This document shows positions 8,380-17,277 of a stretch of 64,000 bases of DNA, piece after piece. The position numbers and the translations under genes were made by a program. The notes under the pieces were generated by a model that did not search any database, had not been told where the DNA came from, and worked only from the letters and a program-made list of their open reading frames with translations. Location of the stretch: the NCBI GenBank assembly GCA_900544795.1, contig UQWM01000001.1:1-64000 (forward strand), written 5' to 3'. The stretch is from an uncultured Phascolarctobacterium sp. (GTDB lineage Bacteria > Bacillota > Negativicutes > Acidaminococcales > Acidaminococcaceae). Within the stretch, counting starts at the first letter, position 1, and every line of letters starts with the position of its first letter.

Positions 8380-10173
8380 ATGTTATATCAATTTTTATTG
8401 ACCACTGTCTCAATTTATATACTCGTTTTCTCATTTTATGCTAATATTTCCAAAGGATTAGGCAATAAAGCTTTTTTCTTACAGTTACGTCGCTTTATTC
8501 CCTGTATATTGGCAGTAACGGTTCCACCCTTTCTCATTAAAAAATCTATCTTATCATTAGATTTTTTAATTCCAACAATTTTAGGCATTGCTTGGATTAT
8601 AACCTATCCTACACTATATTTCTTCACCAATAAAAATCGCAGCGTTTCTTTCAGTTACCATTTAGATATAGTTTTCGGTCTGTATCTGATCTCTTTTTTT
8701 GTTTCCTTGCAAATATTTTTGCAAATTTCTTCCTTATACAACTACTTAACTATTTTTTTGATATCTATTTTTGAATTCATTTTATTATTAATTCCAATTT
8801 CTCAATATATATTTTTTATTTTATATGGTGAATGTATTTCCACAACAGGTATGATGGCCATACAACAAACTGATCGGCATGAAGCTTTAGAATTTTTAAC
8901 AACACTTCCCCTAAAACTAAAAATAATAACTGCAACAACAATTGTTGCTATATTTTCCGAACTTTTATATTGTAATTACAAATTGCTTCCTTCTATTCAT
9001 CTATATTTCAATTCTTTTTATAGCTCGATTTTCTTTCTGCTTTTAATATTATTTTTATCTTATTACTTATTTCACAATACTACTCACGGAGTATTTTTTC
9101 GTACTGGTATTATTGAACTTTTCTTAGATGTAAAAAATTATTTTAAACAAGCAGGGAAATATCGTAAATACCACGAAGAAAATTTATCTACTTTAACAGT
9201 AAATGTAAATAATAAAAAATCACTAGATCATCCTCAAACCATTATTTTAATAATCGGTGAATCAGCCTCTCGAGATCACATGAGCCTTTTTTCTGACTAT
9301 CCTAGAGACACGACACCATGGTTATCTAAACATCAACACGATACTCGTTTCTTTCTTTTTCCTAATGCTTATGCCTGCTGGGGACAAACCGTCCCTGTAT
9401 TAGAACGTGCTTTAACTGAAAGCAACCAATATAATAACAAACTTTTTAATGAATCTTTTTCAATTCTTGATATCGCCAAAAAAGCAGGGTACACTACTCA
9501 CTGGTATAGTAACCAAGGACGAATAGGTTCTGCCGACACCCAAATAACATTAGTAGCTGAAACAGCTGATATTGCTAAATGGTCACAACAAGATTCACCA
9601 AAAAAACAATACGATGATATTCTTTTAGATTATCTCGACACAGTAGACACCACAAAAAATAATTTTATTGTCCTCCACTTAATGGGCAGCCATGATAATT
9701 TTCAAACTCGCTATCCTGAAGATTTTACGATTTGGGGTTCTCCAGGCAAATATAATCTTAATGATAATTATGATAATTCTCTTGCTTTTACTGATAAAGT
9801 TTTAAAAGAAATTTACGATTTTTCTAATCAAAAACTTAATCTCCAAGCTTTAATTTATTTCTCAGATCATGCAACAATTCCTGATAAACGCCGGCAACCA
9901 AACTTTTCCGGTTTTGCAACTGTCAGAATTCCAATGTTTGTTTATCTTTCTGAAAAATATCAAACAAATCATGCCTCTGTTACTAACTCTTTAAGAAACA
10001 ATGTATCTAAACCATTTACTAATGATCTTATATACGATTTATGTTGTAGTTTACTTGATATACAATCTAACCATTTTATTCCTAACCAAAGTATAGCTTC
10101 CTCTACGTACAATTTTAACCGAACTACATTAACAACCAATCTGGGAAAAACATTTTTATCTGAGGACATCTAA
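8380..10173 (+). CDS. EptA-like lipid A/LPS phosphoethanolamine transferase
   Basis: Inner-membrane enzyme with a periplasmic alkaline-phosphatase-fold domain, expected to transfer phosphoethanolamine from phosphatidylethanolamine to lipid A or LPS core. About 597 residues. The first 240 form several hydrophobic helices. The catalytic part begins at IILIIGESASRDHMSLF (metal-binding Glu); CWGQTVPVLERAL carries the likely Thr nucleophile, and HLMGSHDNFQTRYP and YFSDHATIPDK hold further metal ligands. A TTG ten codons upstream is open, but AGGGAG at 8366-8371 sits eight bases before ATG 8380, so I use that start. AT-rich. Members of this family can lower polymyxin binding; that effect here is inference. 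Confidence 0.87.
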   Translation: MLYQFLLTTVSIYILVFSFYANISKGLGNKAFFLQLRRFIPCILAVTVPPFLIKKSILSLDFLIPTILGIAWIITYPTLYFFTNKNRSVSFSYHLDIVFGLYLISFFVSLQIFLQISSLYNYLTIFLISIFEFILLLIPISQYIFFILYGECISTTGMMAIQQTDRHEALEFLTTLPLKLKIITATTIVAIFSELLYCNYKLLPSIHLYFNSFYSSIFFLLLILFLSYYLFHNTTHGVFFRTGIIELFLDVKNYFKQAGKYRKYHEENLSTLTVNVNNKKSLDHPQTIILIIGESASRDHMSLFSDYPRDTTPWLSKHQHDTRFFLFPNAYACWGQTVPVLERALTESNQYNNKLFNESFSILDIAKKAGYTTHWYSNQGRIGSADTQITLVAETADIAKWSQQDSPKKQYDDILLDYLDTVDTTKNNFIVLHLMGSHDNFQTRYPEDFTIWGSPGKYNLNDNYDNSLAFTDKVLKEIYDFSNQKLNLQALIYFSDHATIPDKRRQPNFSGFATVRIPMFVYLSEKYQTNHASVTNSLRNNVSKPFTNDLIYDLCCSLLDIQSNHFIPNQSIASSTYNFNRTTLTTNLGKTFLSEDI

Positions 10174-10832
10174 ATAATCATATATAAAACGGACGAATAA
10201 TATCTATTCGTCCGTTTTATATATGTAGCACACAGATCAAAATTATTTTTAAATTTGTTTTTTATAAAAGAAGTTATCCTCAGCATTTCAAAATACATAG
10301 CACATTCAAAAAGTTCTTCATCAATTTCACCATGAAAGATGCTAAAATCATAATGTTCACTAACATCTACTAAAACTACAAACAGGATCAGAAAAACTAA
10401 ATCCCACATTGGTATTTTCACTGTTGTCAAAAAATGGAAAAAACCGCCACGGTAAAATAAAATGCACAACAAAACTATTGCAATACCAATTAAAGGATGC
10501 GCAATCTGTCCATATAAGCCAAGATTGCTCCACTGCGGTATCGTCCCATCATCATGCATCAATATGGCACGTCCCCAGCTTAATTCCCGTCCGAACAATA
10601 ATATATAAAACAACATACCTGCCTGCCAAATATATTTATCATATTTAATATCTGTTTTTTTCATAGCCTGCCAACATAAATAAACACCGACCGCCAACAA
10701 AACTAACTGAAAATTTTCAATCGGCCCATTTTCCCGAGCTATATTTTGCGGCAAAAAATCTTTAACAATAAATACAAAGGGGATATATAAGAGCAATAAC
10801 CATAAATGTAGATAAAATTTCTTTTCAATCAT
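10170..10832 (-). CDS. Unrecognised multi-pass membrane protein
   Basis: 220 residues with about five to six hydrophobic segments (for example LWLLLLYIPFVFIV, QLVLLAVGVYLCW, ILLFGRELSWGRA, LIGIAIVLLCILFY, WDLVFLILFVVLV). The polar motifs FGRELSWGRA and EHYDFSIFHGEIDEELFE look conserved-like, but I cannot name the family. The last 18 codons lie inside a perfect 21-bp inverted repeat that should act as a terminator, and the stop overlaps the stop of eptA on the other strand by 4 bases. Context suggests an envelope role. Possible but unproven: the original C-terminus has been altered. Confidence 0.7.
   Translation of the reverse strand: MIEKKFYLHLWLLLLYIPFVFIVKDFLPQNIARENGPIENFQLVLLAVGVYLCWQAMKKTDIKYDKYIWQAGMLFYILLFGRELSWGRAILMHDDGTIPQWSNLGLYGQIAHPLIGIAIVLLCILFYRGGFFHFLTTVKIPMWDLVFLILFVVLVDVSEHYDFSIFHGEIDEELFECAMYFEMLRITSFIKNKFKNNFDLCATYIKRTNRYYSSVLYMII
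10179..10225. terminator. Bidirectional terminator, perfect 21-bp stem
   Basis: catatataaaacggacgaat at 10179 is mirrored exactly by the right arm ending at 10225, leaving a 5-base loop (10200-10204). It ends eptA on the plus strand and lies inside the 3' coding end of the convergent membrane-protein gene. Confidence 0.85.
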
Positions 10833-10886
10833 TTTTACACCTTTTCTCTATTGAAAATTCCCTTTACATACAATTTATCATATAAA

Positions 10887-11651
10887 TTATAGCGGTTTCT
10901 TTTTGTTTTTAGCATTTATTTCATATAATTTCCAATACTTCATTAGAGTATAAAACAAATGCTGCAAGCTTGAATAAATTCCTGCCCAACCATCTAAAAA
11001 TCCAAATCGGATAATATAGGCTCTAAAAAATCCATACATCCCATGCACAAACGCAGAACCTACACTTACACTTTTTCCTTTATCATAACTGTCTTTAGCC
11101 CAAATAGTAGTGTAGTAACCTGCTTTGTCAAGCCATTGTTGCCACGATTCATAAGTATGGTGCTCAACCATCCCATCCAATTTTTCCTTTGGTAAATTAC
11201 ATATAGGTCTTTCATGCACTTTGTTTTCCCAATGAACACTTTGCACTGGAAACAATCGCCATACTTCATCTGGCGCAAAAATTCCATACTGATATTCAAA
11301 ACCAAATGCTTTTATCTTTCTCATGAAGCTATATTGCTTCGCTACATTTTCATCCATTACTTTTTTTACCGATTTTATCAAGTCTTCTGACATTCTTTCA
11401 TCAGCATCTAAATAAAGTACATAATCTGTTTGAATTTTTGTAAGAGCAAAATTACGCTGTGCAGCAAAATCATTATCCCATTTCCTAAACACTACTTCAG
11501 CACCATGTTTATTTGCTAAATCAACTGTTCTATCTGTGCTGCCAGAATCAACAATAAAAACATTATTAGTACATTTTTTAGCATTTGCTATAACATCAAT
11601 AATATTCTTTTCTTCATTTTTAGTCAAAATGACCACACTTAAAGTAAACAC
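10887..11651 (-). CDS. Glycosyltransferase family 2, WaaE/KdtX-like
   Basis: 254-residue GT-A glycosyltransferase, probably adding glucose to the inner LPS core. N-terminal LSVVILTKNEEKNI, then FIVDSGSTDRTVDLA, the DxD-like YLDADERMSEDL near residue 88, and VHERPICNL with the conserved His/Glu, as in WaaE/KdtX proteins. The C-terminal part, with FVHGMYGFFRAYIIRFG, is hydrophobic and may touch the membrane. Start is GTG at 11651, 1 base after the stop of the GT9 gene, so it is translationally linked to the heptose operon. Last gene of that operon. Confidence 0.87.
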   Translation of the reverse strand: MFTLSVVILTKNEEKNIIDVIANAKKCTNNVFIVDSGSTDRTVDLANKHGAEVVFRKWDNDFAAQRNFALTKIQTDYVLYLDADERMSEDLIKSVKKVMDENVAKQYSFMRKIKAFGFEYQYGIFAPDEVWRLFPVQSVHWENKVHERPICNLPKEKLDGMVEHHTYESWQQWLDKAGYYTTIWAKDSYDKGKSVSVGSAFVHGMYGFFRAYIIRFGFLDGWAGIYSSLQHLFYTLMKYWKLYEINAKNKKKPL

Positions 11652-11652
11652 A

Positions 11653-12693
11653 TCAATTACCTGTATACCTTCCCAACATCTTCTCAGCAGCCACTACAAC
11701 CTGTTCTACCGTCATCCTGGACATACACTGCAGATCATCGCAGCTGTGCTTCATGCCGTCTGCACAGCCTTCGCAGGGTGGCTGTGCCGTAACTATTACA
11801 GCATCCTTTGTATAAGGACCATAAAGCTTTGGATTTGACGGTCCATACATAGCAACGATAGGCACCTTCTGGCTGATAGCCACATGCATAGGCCCACTAT
11901 CATTAGTTATTATCAAACTGCAACGACGCATAGCGGCGGCCAAGCCGCCGATACCAAAACAACCGGTAGCTATTAAAGGCTGCGTTTGCATATAGCCAGT
12001 GGCTTCAATAACCATTTCTTCGTCCATAGTGCCACCAAAAAACACCGTCTTATAGCCTTTATCTGCAAAAATATCTGCCACCTTAGCAAAACGTTCCGGT
12101 GGCCAGCGTTTAGTCGGCACGGCACTGCCAATATTAAAGCCTATCAATTTATCCTCGGCCGTTAGCTTCTGCGACAGCCAAAAAGCTTCCGCTTCCGCAA
12201 AATGTTCTTCCCCCGGAAAAATTTCCAGACCGTTATTACTCAGATCCTGCACACCTAACTGCTGCAACACATCAAGATACATATCAGCAGCATGCATAGA
12301 CCTATCCAGCGGCGTAAAAACATCCCAAAACCACTTAAATATTTTATGCGTCGTACCTGTACGCAGTTTCACCTTCGTCATCGCATCAATAAACGAGCAG
12401 CGTTCATTCGGGTGCAGATTGATCAGCACATCAAAATCAAGCTTGCTCAAATGCCTGGCACAGGCCCACAGCGCCAAAATGCCGTTATCCCGGCCTTTTT
12501 TATCTATTGTGACCACTTCGTCGAGATAGGGATTAAAAAGCACTACATCCTTTAATTTTTCGTCTACGAGCATGGTAATATGAGCATCAGGGGCAGCTTG
12601 ACGCAAAGCATGGATAAAAGGCGTCGTCAACGTCAGATCTCCCAAGTGCATTAAAAATGTCACCAGTATCTTCTTGCCTTTCAATTCAACCAT
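11653..12693 (-). CDS. Glycosyltransferase family 9 (LPS heptosyltransferase, WaaF-like)
   Basis: GT-B enzyme that transfers L-glycero-D-manno-heptose from ADP-heptose to the LPS inner core. About 346 residues: KILVTFLMHLGDLTLTTPFI at the N-terminus with the conserved GD, and in the second half GFNIGSAVPTKRWPPERFA, IITNDSGPMHVA and MYGPSNPKLYGPY, the GT9 donor-site signatures. A cysteine-rich tail PPCEGCADGMKHSCDDLQC resembles other GT9 proteins of this group. AGGAGG five bases before ATG 12693; the ATG overlaps the stop of waaC. Whether it adds the second or a later heptose is not determinable here. Confidence 0.88.
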   Translation of the reverse strand: MVELKGKKILVTFLMHLGDLTLTTPFIHALRQAAPDAHITMLVDEKLKDVVLFNPYLDEVVTIDKKGRDNGILALWACARHLSKLDFDVLINLHPNERCSFIDAMTKVKLRTGTTHKIFKWFWDVFTPLDRSMHAADMYLDVLQQLGVQDLSNNGLEIFPGEEHFAEAEAFWLSQKLTAEDKLIGFNIGSAVPTKRWPPERFAKVADIFADKGYKTVFFGGTMDEEMVIEATGYMQTQPLIATGCFGIGGLAAAMRRCSLIITNDSGPMHVAISQKVPIVAMYGPSNPKLYGPYTKDAVIVTAQPPCEGCADGMKHSCDDLQCMSRMTVEQVVVAAEKMLGRYTGN

Positions 12694-13727
12694 CACAGCC
12701 TCCTGATTTTTTCGACATACGCCGCATATACCATATCAGGGGTGATATCGTACATACAATGCCAAGCGTCACATTCCTTCTTTAAACAACCAGCACAGTC
12801 CGCAAGGCTCAAAATAACTGTCGCGTCATCAGAACCATAAGGTCCGGTTCGGTCGGCCTTAGTTGGCCCATACATTGCTATCAGCGGTTTCTTCAACGCC
12901 GCCGCAAAATGCAGCGGGCCCGTATCAGCGCTGATATATACCTTACAGCCCTTGATCAGTGCCGCTAATTCCCGCAAACTGGTCTGACCTGTCAAATCAA
13001 CCAGCTGCGGCAGCTCTCCTGCCATTTCGGTTATTCTTTTGCCTTTGGTGGCGTCATCAGGCCCGCCTGCCAAAACTACGCTGCAACCGTCAGCAACGAT
13101 CATCTGCGCCAGCCTGGCATAATGTTCTACCGGCCATTCTTTCGTTTTCCACCTGGCTCCGGGAACAATAACTACATATTCACCCTGCAGGCCTTGAGCC
13201 GCCAGTTTTTCTTGCACCACAGCTGTTTCCTTTGTCAGCTCCGGCAGTGGAAAAACTATCTCGTCCGTTGTAGCTCCCAAGTAACGGGCAACATCGAGAT
13301 AACGCTCAATAACGTGCCCACCAGCGTGGCTGCCGCAAACAGCTTTACTAACCAAGCCGCTGCCTTCGCGCATCTCGCAATAGCCGATACGGTTAGAACA
13401 ACCACTGATGGCAGCCAGCACAGCGCTTTTAAAAAGCCCCTGCATATCAATGACCAGATCAAATTTTTTAGAATGTAATAATCGGCGCATTTCCAGGAAA
13501 TACGCCAATTTATCCAGCAAATTCATTTTATTGAATTTCACTTTATCAAAATACAACACTTCGTCAATGACCGGCGGATCGGGCAAAAAACCGGCAAACT
13601 GCGGATGCACCAGCCAGGTTATTTTAGCTTCCGGAAAGCGCTGCCTTAGCGCCGCCGCAAACGGCAGCGTATGCAGTATGTCACCCAACGAACTCATTTT
13701 GATCAGTAAAATATTCTTATATTCCAT
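12693..13727 (-). CDS. waaC: LPS heptosyltransferase I
   Basis: 344-residue GT9 enzyme that adds the first heptose to Kdo2-lipid A. It has ILLIKMSSLGDILHTLPFAA (the SSxGD signature of WaaC), VIDMQGLFKSAVLA, VVIVPGARWKTKEWP, and ISADTGPLHFAAAL with MYGPTKADRTGPYG. Start ATG 13727 has GAGGCG upstream. It lies in the heptose operon just after gmhB and overlaps the next GT9 gene. The WaaC label rests on the SSLGD motif and on order; WaaF is the alternative. Confidence 0.88.
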   Translation of the reverse strand: MEYKNILLIKMSSLGDILHTLPFAAALRQRFPEAKITWLVHPQFAGFLPDPPVIDEVLYFDKVKFNKMNLLDKLAYFLEMRRLLHSKKFDLVIDMQGLFKSAVLAAISGCSNRIGYCEMREGSGLVSKAVCGSHAGGHVIERYLDVARYLGATTDEIVFPLPELTKETAVVQEKLAAQGLQGEYVVIVPGARWKTKEWPVEHYARLAQMIVADGCSVVLAGGPDDATKGKRITEMAGELPQLVDLTGQTSLRELAALIKGCKVYISADTGPLHFAAALKKPLIAMYGPTKADRTGPYGSDDATVILSLADCAGCLKKECDAWHCMYDITPDMVYAAYVEKIRRL

Positions 13728-13758
13728 GTACGCCTCTAACTCATTTTATTACTAAAAC

Positions 13759-14262
13759 TTATTTAGTGGCTATCCTTTTAACAAAGTCCAATAAATCACC
13801 CTGTTCAAACAAATAGCCTTTGATACCAGCGGCTTCTGCCGCTTCTACATCACGTTTTTTATCGCCGATCAAAAAAGAGTTTTCCGTATCGACAGCGTAC
13901 TCCCGCAGCGCCTGTAAGATCAAACCGGGTTTTGGCTTACGGCAAGCACAGTCAACAGCATATTCCGCAACGGTACCGGTTGGCAAATGCGGACAATAAT
14001 AAAACTTTTCTATTTTACCGCCACCGGCAGCGATTTCCGCCGCCATATATCGATGCAACGTTTCCATCTCAGCTACCGTATAATAACCACGGGCAATGCC
14101 GCTTTGGTTGGTAACTACAAAAACAAGATAGCCCATCCTGGTCAAATAGGCCACAGCTTCCACTGCTCCGTCAACCCATTCCAGCTCCTCTATTTTATAG
14201 AGATAGGCTTTATCTACATTCAACACACCGTCACGGTCGAAAAATACAGCTTTACGCACCAT
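13759..14262 (-). CDS. gmhB: D-glycero-beta-D-manno-heptose 1,7-bisphosphate 7-phosphatase
   Basis: HAD-superfamily phosphatase of the ADP-heptose pathway. About 167 residues. The catalytic DxD is in AVFFDRDGVLN close to the N-terminus, VVTNQSGIARGYY provides motif II, the zinc-binding CPHLP...CACRKPKPG is present, and FLIGDKKRDVEAAEAAG gives the last acidic motif. The frame is open upstream to 14310, but the family begins right before the DxD; ATG 14262 overlaps hldD by 11 bases. Confidence 0.94.
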   Translation of the reverse strand: MVRKAVFFDRDGVLNVDKAYLYKIEELEWVDGAVEAVAYLTRMGYLVFVVTNQSGIARGYYTVAEMETLHRYMAAEIAAGGGKIEKFYYCPHLPTGTVAEYAVDCACRKPKPGLILQALREYAVDTENSFLIGDKKRDVEAAEAAGIKGYLFEQGDLLDFVKRIATK

Positions 14263-15226
14263 GGGTATAGTAACCACCGGTCTTATCCAACAAAGCGCAG
14301 TATTCGGCAACGGCTTCGTTTACATCACTAAAGCCGCCATCATAACCTGCCGCTAACAGATTAGATGCATCAGCCTGCGTATAGCTTTGATATTTACCCT
14401 TTAGCACTTCTGGGAACGGAACATATTCCAGCTCGCCGCTGCCAAAATGCTTCAATACGCCTTTAGCCAAAGTATTGAAGGTATGCGCATGGCCTGTACC
14501 GCAGTTAAAGACACCGCTGACTTCGGGGTGATCCCAGAAGAAGAAATTGACCTTCACCACGTCTTTGACATAGATAAAGTCACGGGTCTGTTCACCTGGA
14601 CCATAATCGCCGTAGGCATCAAACAATTTAACTTTTTTCTCAGCCAGCCATTGATTATACATCTGGAAGACCATAGAAGCCATTTTGCCCTTGTGGTTTT
14701 CCTGCGGGCCATACACGTTGAAATAACGCAAACCCACCAACTGACTGTCGGTTTTACCAAAATAACGGCGGGCATAATTATCGAAAAACAATTTGGAAAA
14801 CGCATAAACGTTCAGCGCTTCTTCACAGGCAGGTTCCTCGCGGAAGCCATTGGTACCGCCGCCATAAGTAGAAGCAGAAGAGGCATAAATCAACTGGATC
14901 TTACGGTCCAAAGCAAAGTGCATCAGGTTTTTAGTATATTCAAAATTGTTCTGCATCATATACTTGCCGTTGTATTCCATCGTGTCAGAGCAAGCGCCTT
15001 CATGGAAAATAACATCTATCTTCTCGTGGGCGAATTTGCCAGCTGCTAACGCGGCAGAAAAATCCATTTTATCCATATAGTCCATAACCTTCAGACCCTG
15101 GATGTTTTTGAATTTGACCATATTAGTTAAATTATCTACTACTAAAATATCATCACGGCCACGGTCATTAAGACCCTTAACAATGTTGCTGCCAATAAAG
15201 CCGGCACCACCGGTTACGATAATCAT
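14252..15226 (-). CDS. hldD: ADP-L-glycero-D-manno-heptose 6-epimerase
   Basis: Last step of ADP-L,D-heptose synthesis. 324 residues. GGAGFIGSNIVKGLNDRG at the N-terminus binds NADP, IFHEGACSDTMEYNG is the HldD-specific stretch, YASSASTYGGG carries the active-site Ser, and YAFSKLFFDNY carries the catalytic Tyr/Lys. AGGAGGG precedes ATG 15226, which overlaps the hldE stop by 4 bases. Confidence 0.97.
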   Translation of the reverse strand: MIIVTGGAGFIGSNIVKGLNDRGRDDILVVDNLTNMVKFKNIQGLKVMDYMDKMDFSAALAAGKFAHEKIDVIFHEGACSDTMEYNGKYMMQNNFEYTKNLMHFALDRKIQLIYASSASTYGGGTNGFREEPACEEALNVYAFSKLFFDNYARRYFGKTDSQLVGLRYFNVYGPQENHKGKMASMVFQMYNQWLAEKKVKLFDAYGDYGPGEQTRDFIYVKDVVKVNFFFWDHPEVSGVFNCGTGHAHTFNTLAKGVLKHFGSGELEYVPFPEVLKGKYQSYTQADASNLLAAGYDGGFSDVNEAVAEYCALLDKTGGYYTHGA

Positions 15227-16716
15227 AATTTTCCCTCCTTTACAAATTGAGCTATCTGCTCAACAATACCCGTCGTCGAATAACCATCCTCAAAATCAAT
15301 GATCCTGACCGCACCGGCATATTCCCTGCCGGCAACATCTTCCGGCTTATAATCGCCGCCCTTGACTAAAATATCAGGACGTATTTTTTCTATCAATTCC
15401 GTCGGCGTATCCTGCTCAAACAGCACCACTGCGTCCACGCAGGCCAGTGCCGCCAAAACACGGGCACGGTCAAGTTCATGCACTAAAGGCCTCGTCGCCC
15501 CTTTCAGCTTGCGTACCGAAGCGTCAGAATTCAACCCAACAACCAAGTGCTTGCCAAGCCCCGCCGCCTTTTCCAGATAAGTGACATGCCCTACATGCAG
15601 GATATCAAAACAGCCGTTAGTGAAAACGATCTTTTCACCGCAGGCACGCCAGGTTTTAGCCAGAGATTCGATCTCGGCCCAGCTTAAAGTCCTGTAACCT
15701 CGTCCCTGTTTGCGTTCTTCCGTCAGCAAGTCCTTCAGCAGTTCGTCACGATGCACCGGATAAGTGCCAACCTTGGCCACAACGATCCCTGCCGCACGGT
15801 TAGCCATAAACACCGCGTCGCGCAGCTCCAGCTTGCCTGCCACACCAGCCAGCAGCGTTGCCGCCACCGTATCTCCGGCACCGGAAACATCAAAAACCTC
15901 CTGCGCCGTAGCGGGATTATTGATAGCCAAACCCTCAGCCCCAACCAAAGTCATGCCACGTTCGCTGCGGGTCACGACTACGTTTTTGATCTGATATCTA
16001 TCCTGAGCAGTCCTGGCCAAACGCAGTACAGCTTCATCTTCGTTCGCTACCGCTTCGCAGGAAGCCTCGCACATCTCCTTTAAATTTGGAGTAATGAAAT
16101 CACAGCCCCGATATTTATTCCAGTCAGCCCCCTTAGGGTCAATAAGCACCGGCACCTGATATTGATGAGCCGTACGAATGACCCACTGGACAAAATTATC
16201 CGAGCAAACACCCTTGGCATAATCAGAAATGATCACGCCGTCCAGTCCCGCCTCCAGCAGACTTTGCAGCCAGGCCGACAAAGCGTCCGTTTCTTCCGAA
16301 ACCAAATCGCCTGTTTCTTCAAAATCCAAACGCAGCATTTGCTGCTGAGCACCTAAAATACGCATTTTCGTGATCGTCTCACGCTGAGCAGATTTTATCA
16401 AACCGCTGTAATCGATGCCCATTTCAGCCATCATCGTTTCCAGCACTTCTCTATTATTATCGGCACCGGTCACGCCGCCCATAAACACCTTACACTCTAA
16501 ATGGGCCAGGTTGGCCGCCACATTAGCCGCACCGCCCAGCACCGATTTAGTGCGTTTCACCTTATTGACAGGCACAGGCGCTTCCGGCGAAATGCGCTTC
16601 ACTTCACCGTAAAAATAGCGGTCCAGCATCACATCGCCGATAACGGCAATTTTTAAATTTTGGATATGTTCAGCTAAAAAAGCCGTACATGACAAATTCG
16701 TCACTTTATTCACCAT
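15223..16716 (-). CDS. hldE: Bifunctional D-beta-D-heptose 7-phosphate kinase / 1-phosphate adenylyltransferase
   Basis: Two activities of ADP-heptose synthesis in one 497-residue protein. Residues 1 to about 330 are a PfkB-type sugar kinase (GDVMLDRYFYGEVKRISPEAP, and the C-terminal kinase signature DVSGAGDTVAATLL). From about 350 a nucleotidyltransferase domain begins, with KIVFTNGCFDILHVGHVTYL and the HxGH motif, then VVGLNSDASVRKLKG. The fused form is usual. ATG 16716 overlaps the end of gmhA by 11 bases. Confidence 0.97.
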   Translation of the reverse strand: MVNKVTNLSCTAFLAEHIQNLKIAVIGDVMLDRYFYGEVKRISPEAPVPVNKVKRTKSVLGGAANVAANLAHLECKVFMGGVTGADNNREVLETMMAEMGIDYSGLIKSAQRETITKMRILGAQQQMLRLDFEETGDLVSEETDALSAWLQSLLEAGLDGVIISDYAKGVCSDNFVQWVIRTAHQYQVPVLIDPKGADWNKYRGCDFITPNLKEMCEASCEAVANEDEAVLRLARTAQDRYQIKNVVVTRSERGMTLVGAEGLAINNPATAQEVFDVSGAGDTVAATLLAGVAGKLELRDAVFMANRAAGIVVAKVGTYPVHRDELLKDLLTEERKQGRGYRTLSWAEIESLAKTWRACGEKIVFTNGCFDILHVGHVTYLEKAAGLGKHLVVGLNSDASVRKLKGATRPLVHELDRARVLAALACVDAVVLFEQDTPTELIEKIRPDILVKGGDYKPEDVAGREYAGAVRIIDFEDGYSTTGIVEQIAQFVKEGKL

Positions 16717-17266
16717 CCACCAATTCGCACAGAATATGTCCGATCAGAATATGTATTTCCTGCGCACGGGCCGTTACCGGGCAGGGAATAGCCATGCAAA
16801 TTTCGCATACTTCTGCCATTTTGCCGCCGCCCTGGGCAGTCAGTCCAATACATTTCATACCTTTAGTTTTAGCCACATCAATGGCCGCTAAAACATTTTC
16901 GCTGTTGCCCGAGGTAGACAAACCAACCAGCACGTCGCCGGCATTGCCTAAAGCCTGAACCTGGCGGGCAAAAACAGTATCATAGCCATAATCATTAGCC
17001 ACGGCTGTCAGGATCGAAGTATCCACCGTCAGAGCAATTGCCGGCAAACCACTACGTTCTTTTTGAAACCGCCCGACAAATTCTGCCGCCAGATGCTGGC
17101 TATCAGCCGCACTGCCGCCGTTGCCGCAGAAAAGCACCTTCTTCCCGTCCCGCAAGGCCTGTTTGATGATCGCGGCACTGGCCGCAACCTGTTCTAAAAT
17201 ATCGCTGTCAGCAACCTGCCGCGCCAACATAATATGTTCAGCAAAACGCTGTTTAATGATCTCCAT
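16706..17266 (-). CDS. gmhA: Sedoheptulose 7-phosphate isomerase
   Basis: First step of ADP-heptose synthesis. 186 residues of a SIS-fold enzyme: VLFCGNGGSAADSQHLAAEFVGRF, the GmhA signature, then DYGYDTVFARQVQALG, DVLVGLSTSGNSENVLAA, and IPCPVTARAQEIHILIGHI with metal-site residues. It follows the lptD-like gene by 11 bases and overlaps hldE. Confidence 0.97.
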   Translation of the reverse strand: MEIIKQRFAEHIMLARQVADSDILEQVAASAAIIKQALRDGKKVLFCGNGGSAADSQHLAAEFVGRFQKERSGLPAIALTVDTSILTAVANDYGYDTVFARQVQALGNAGDVLVGLSTSGNSENVLAAIDVAKTKGMKCIGLTAQGGGKMAEVCEICMAIPCPVTARAQEIHILIGHILCELVDGE

Positions 17267-17277
17267 AAGTCACCTCT

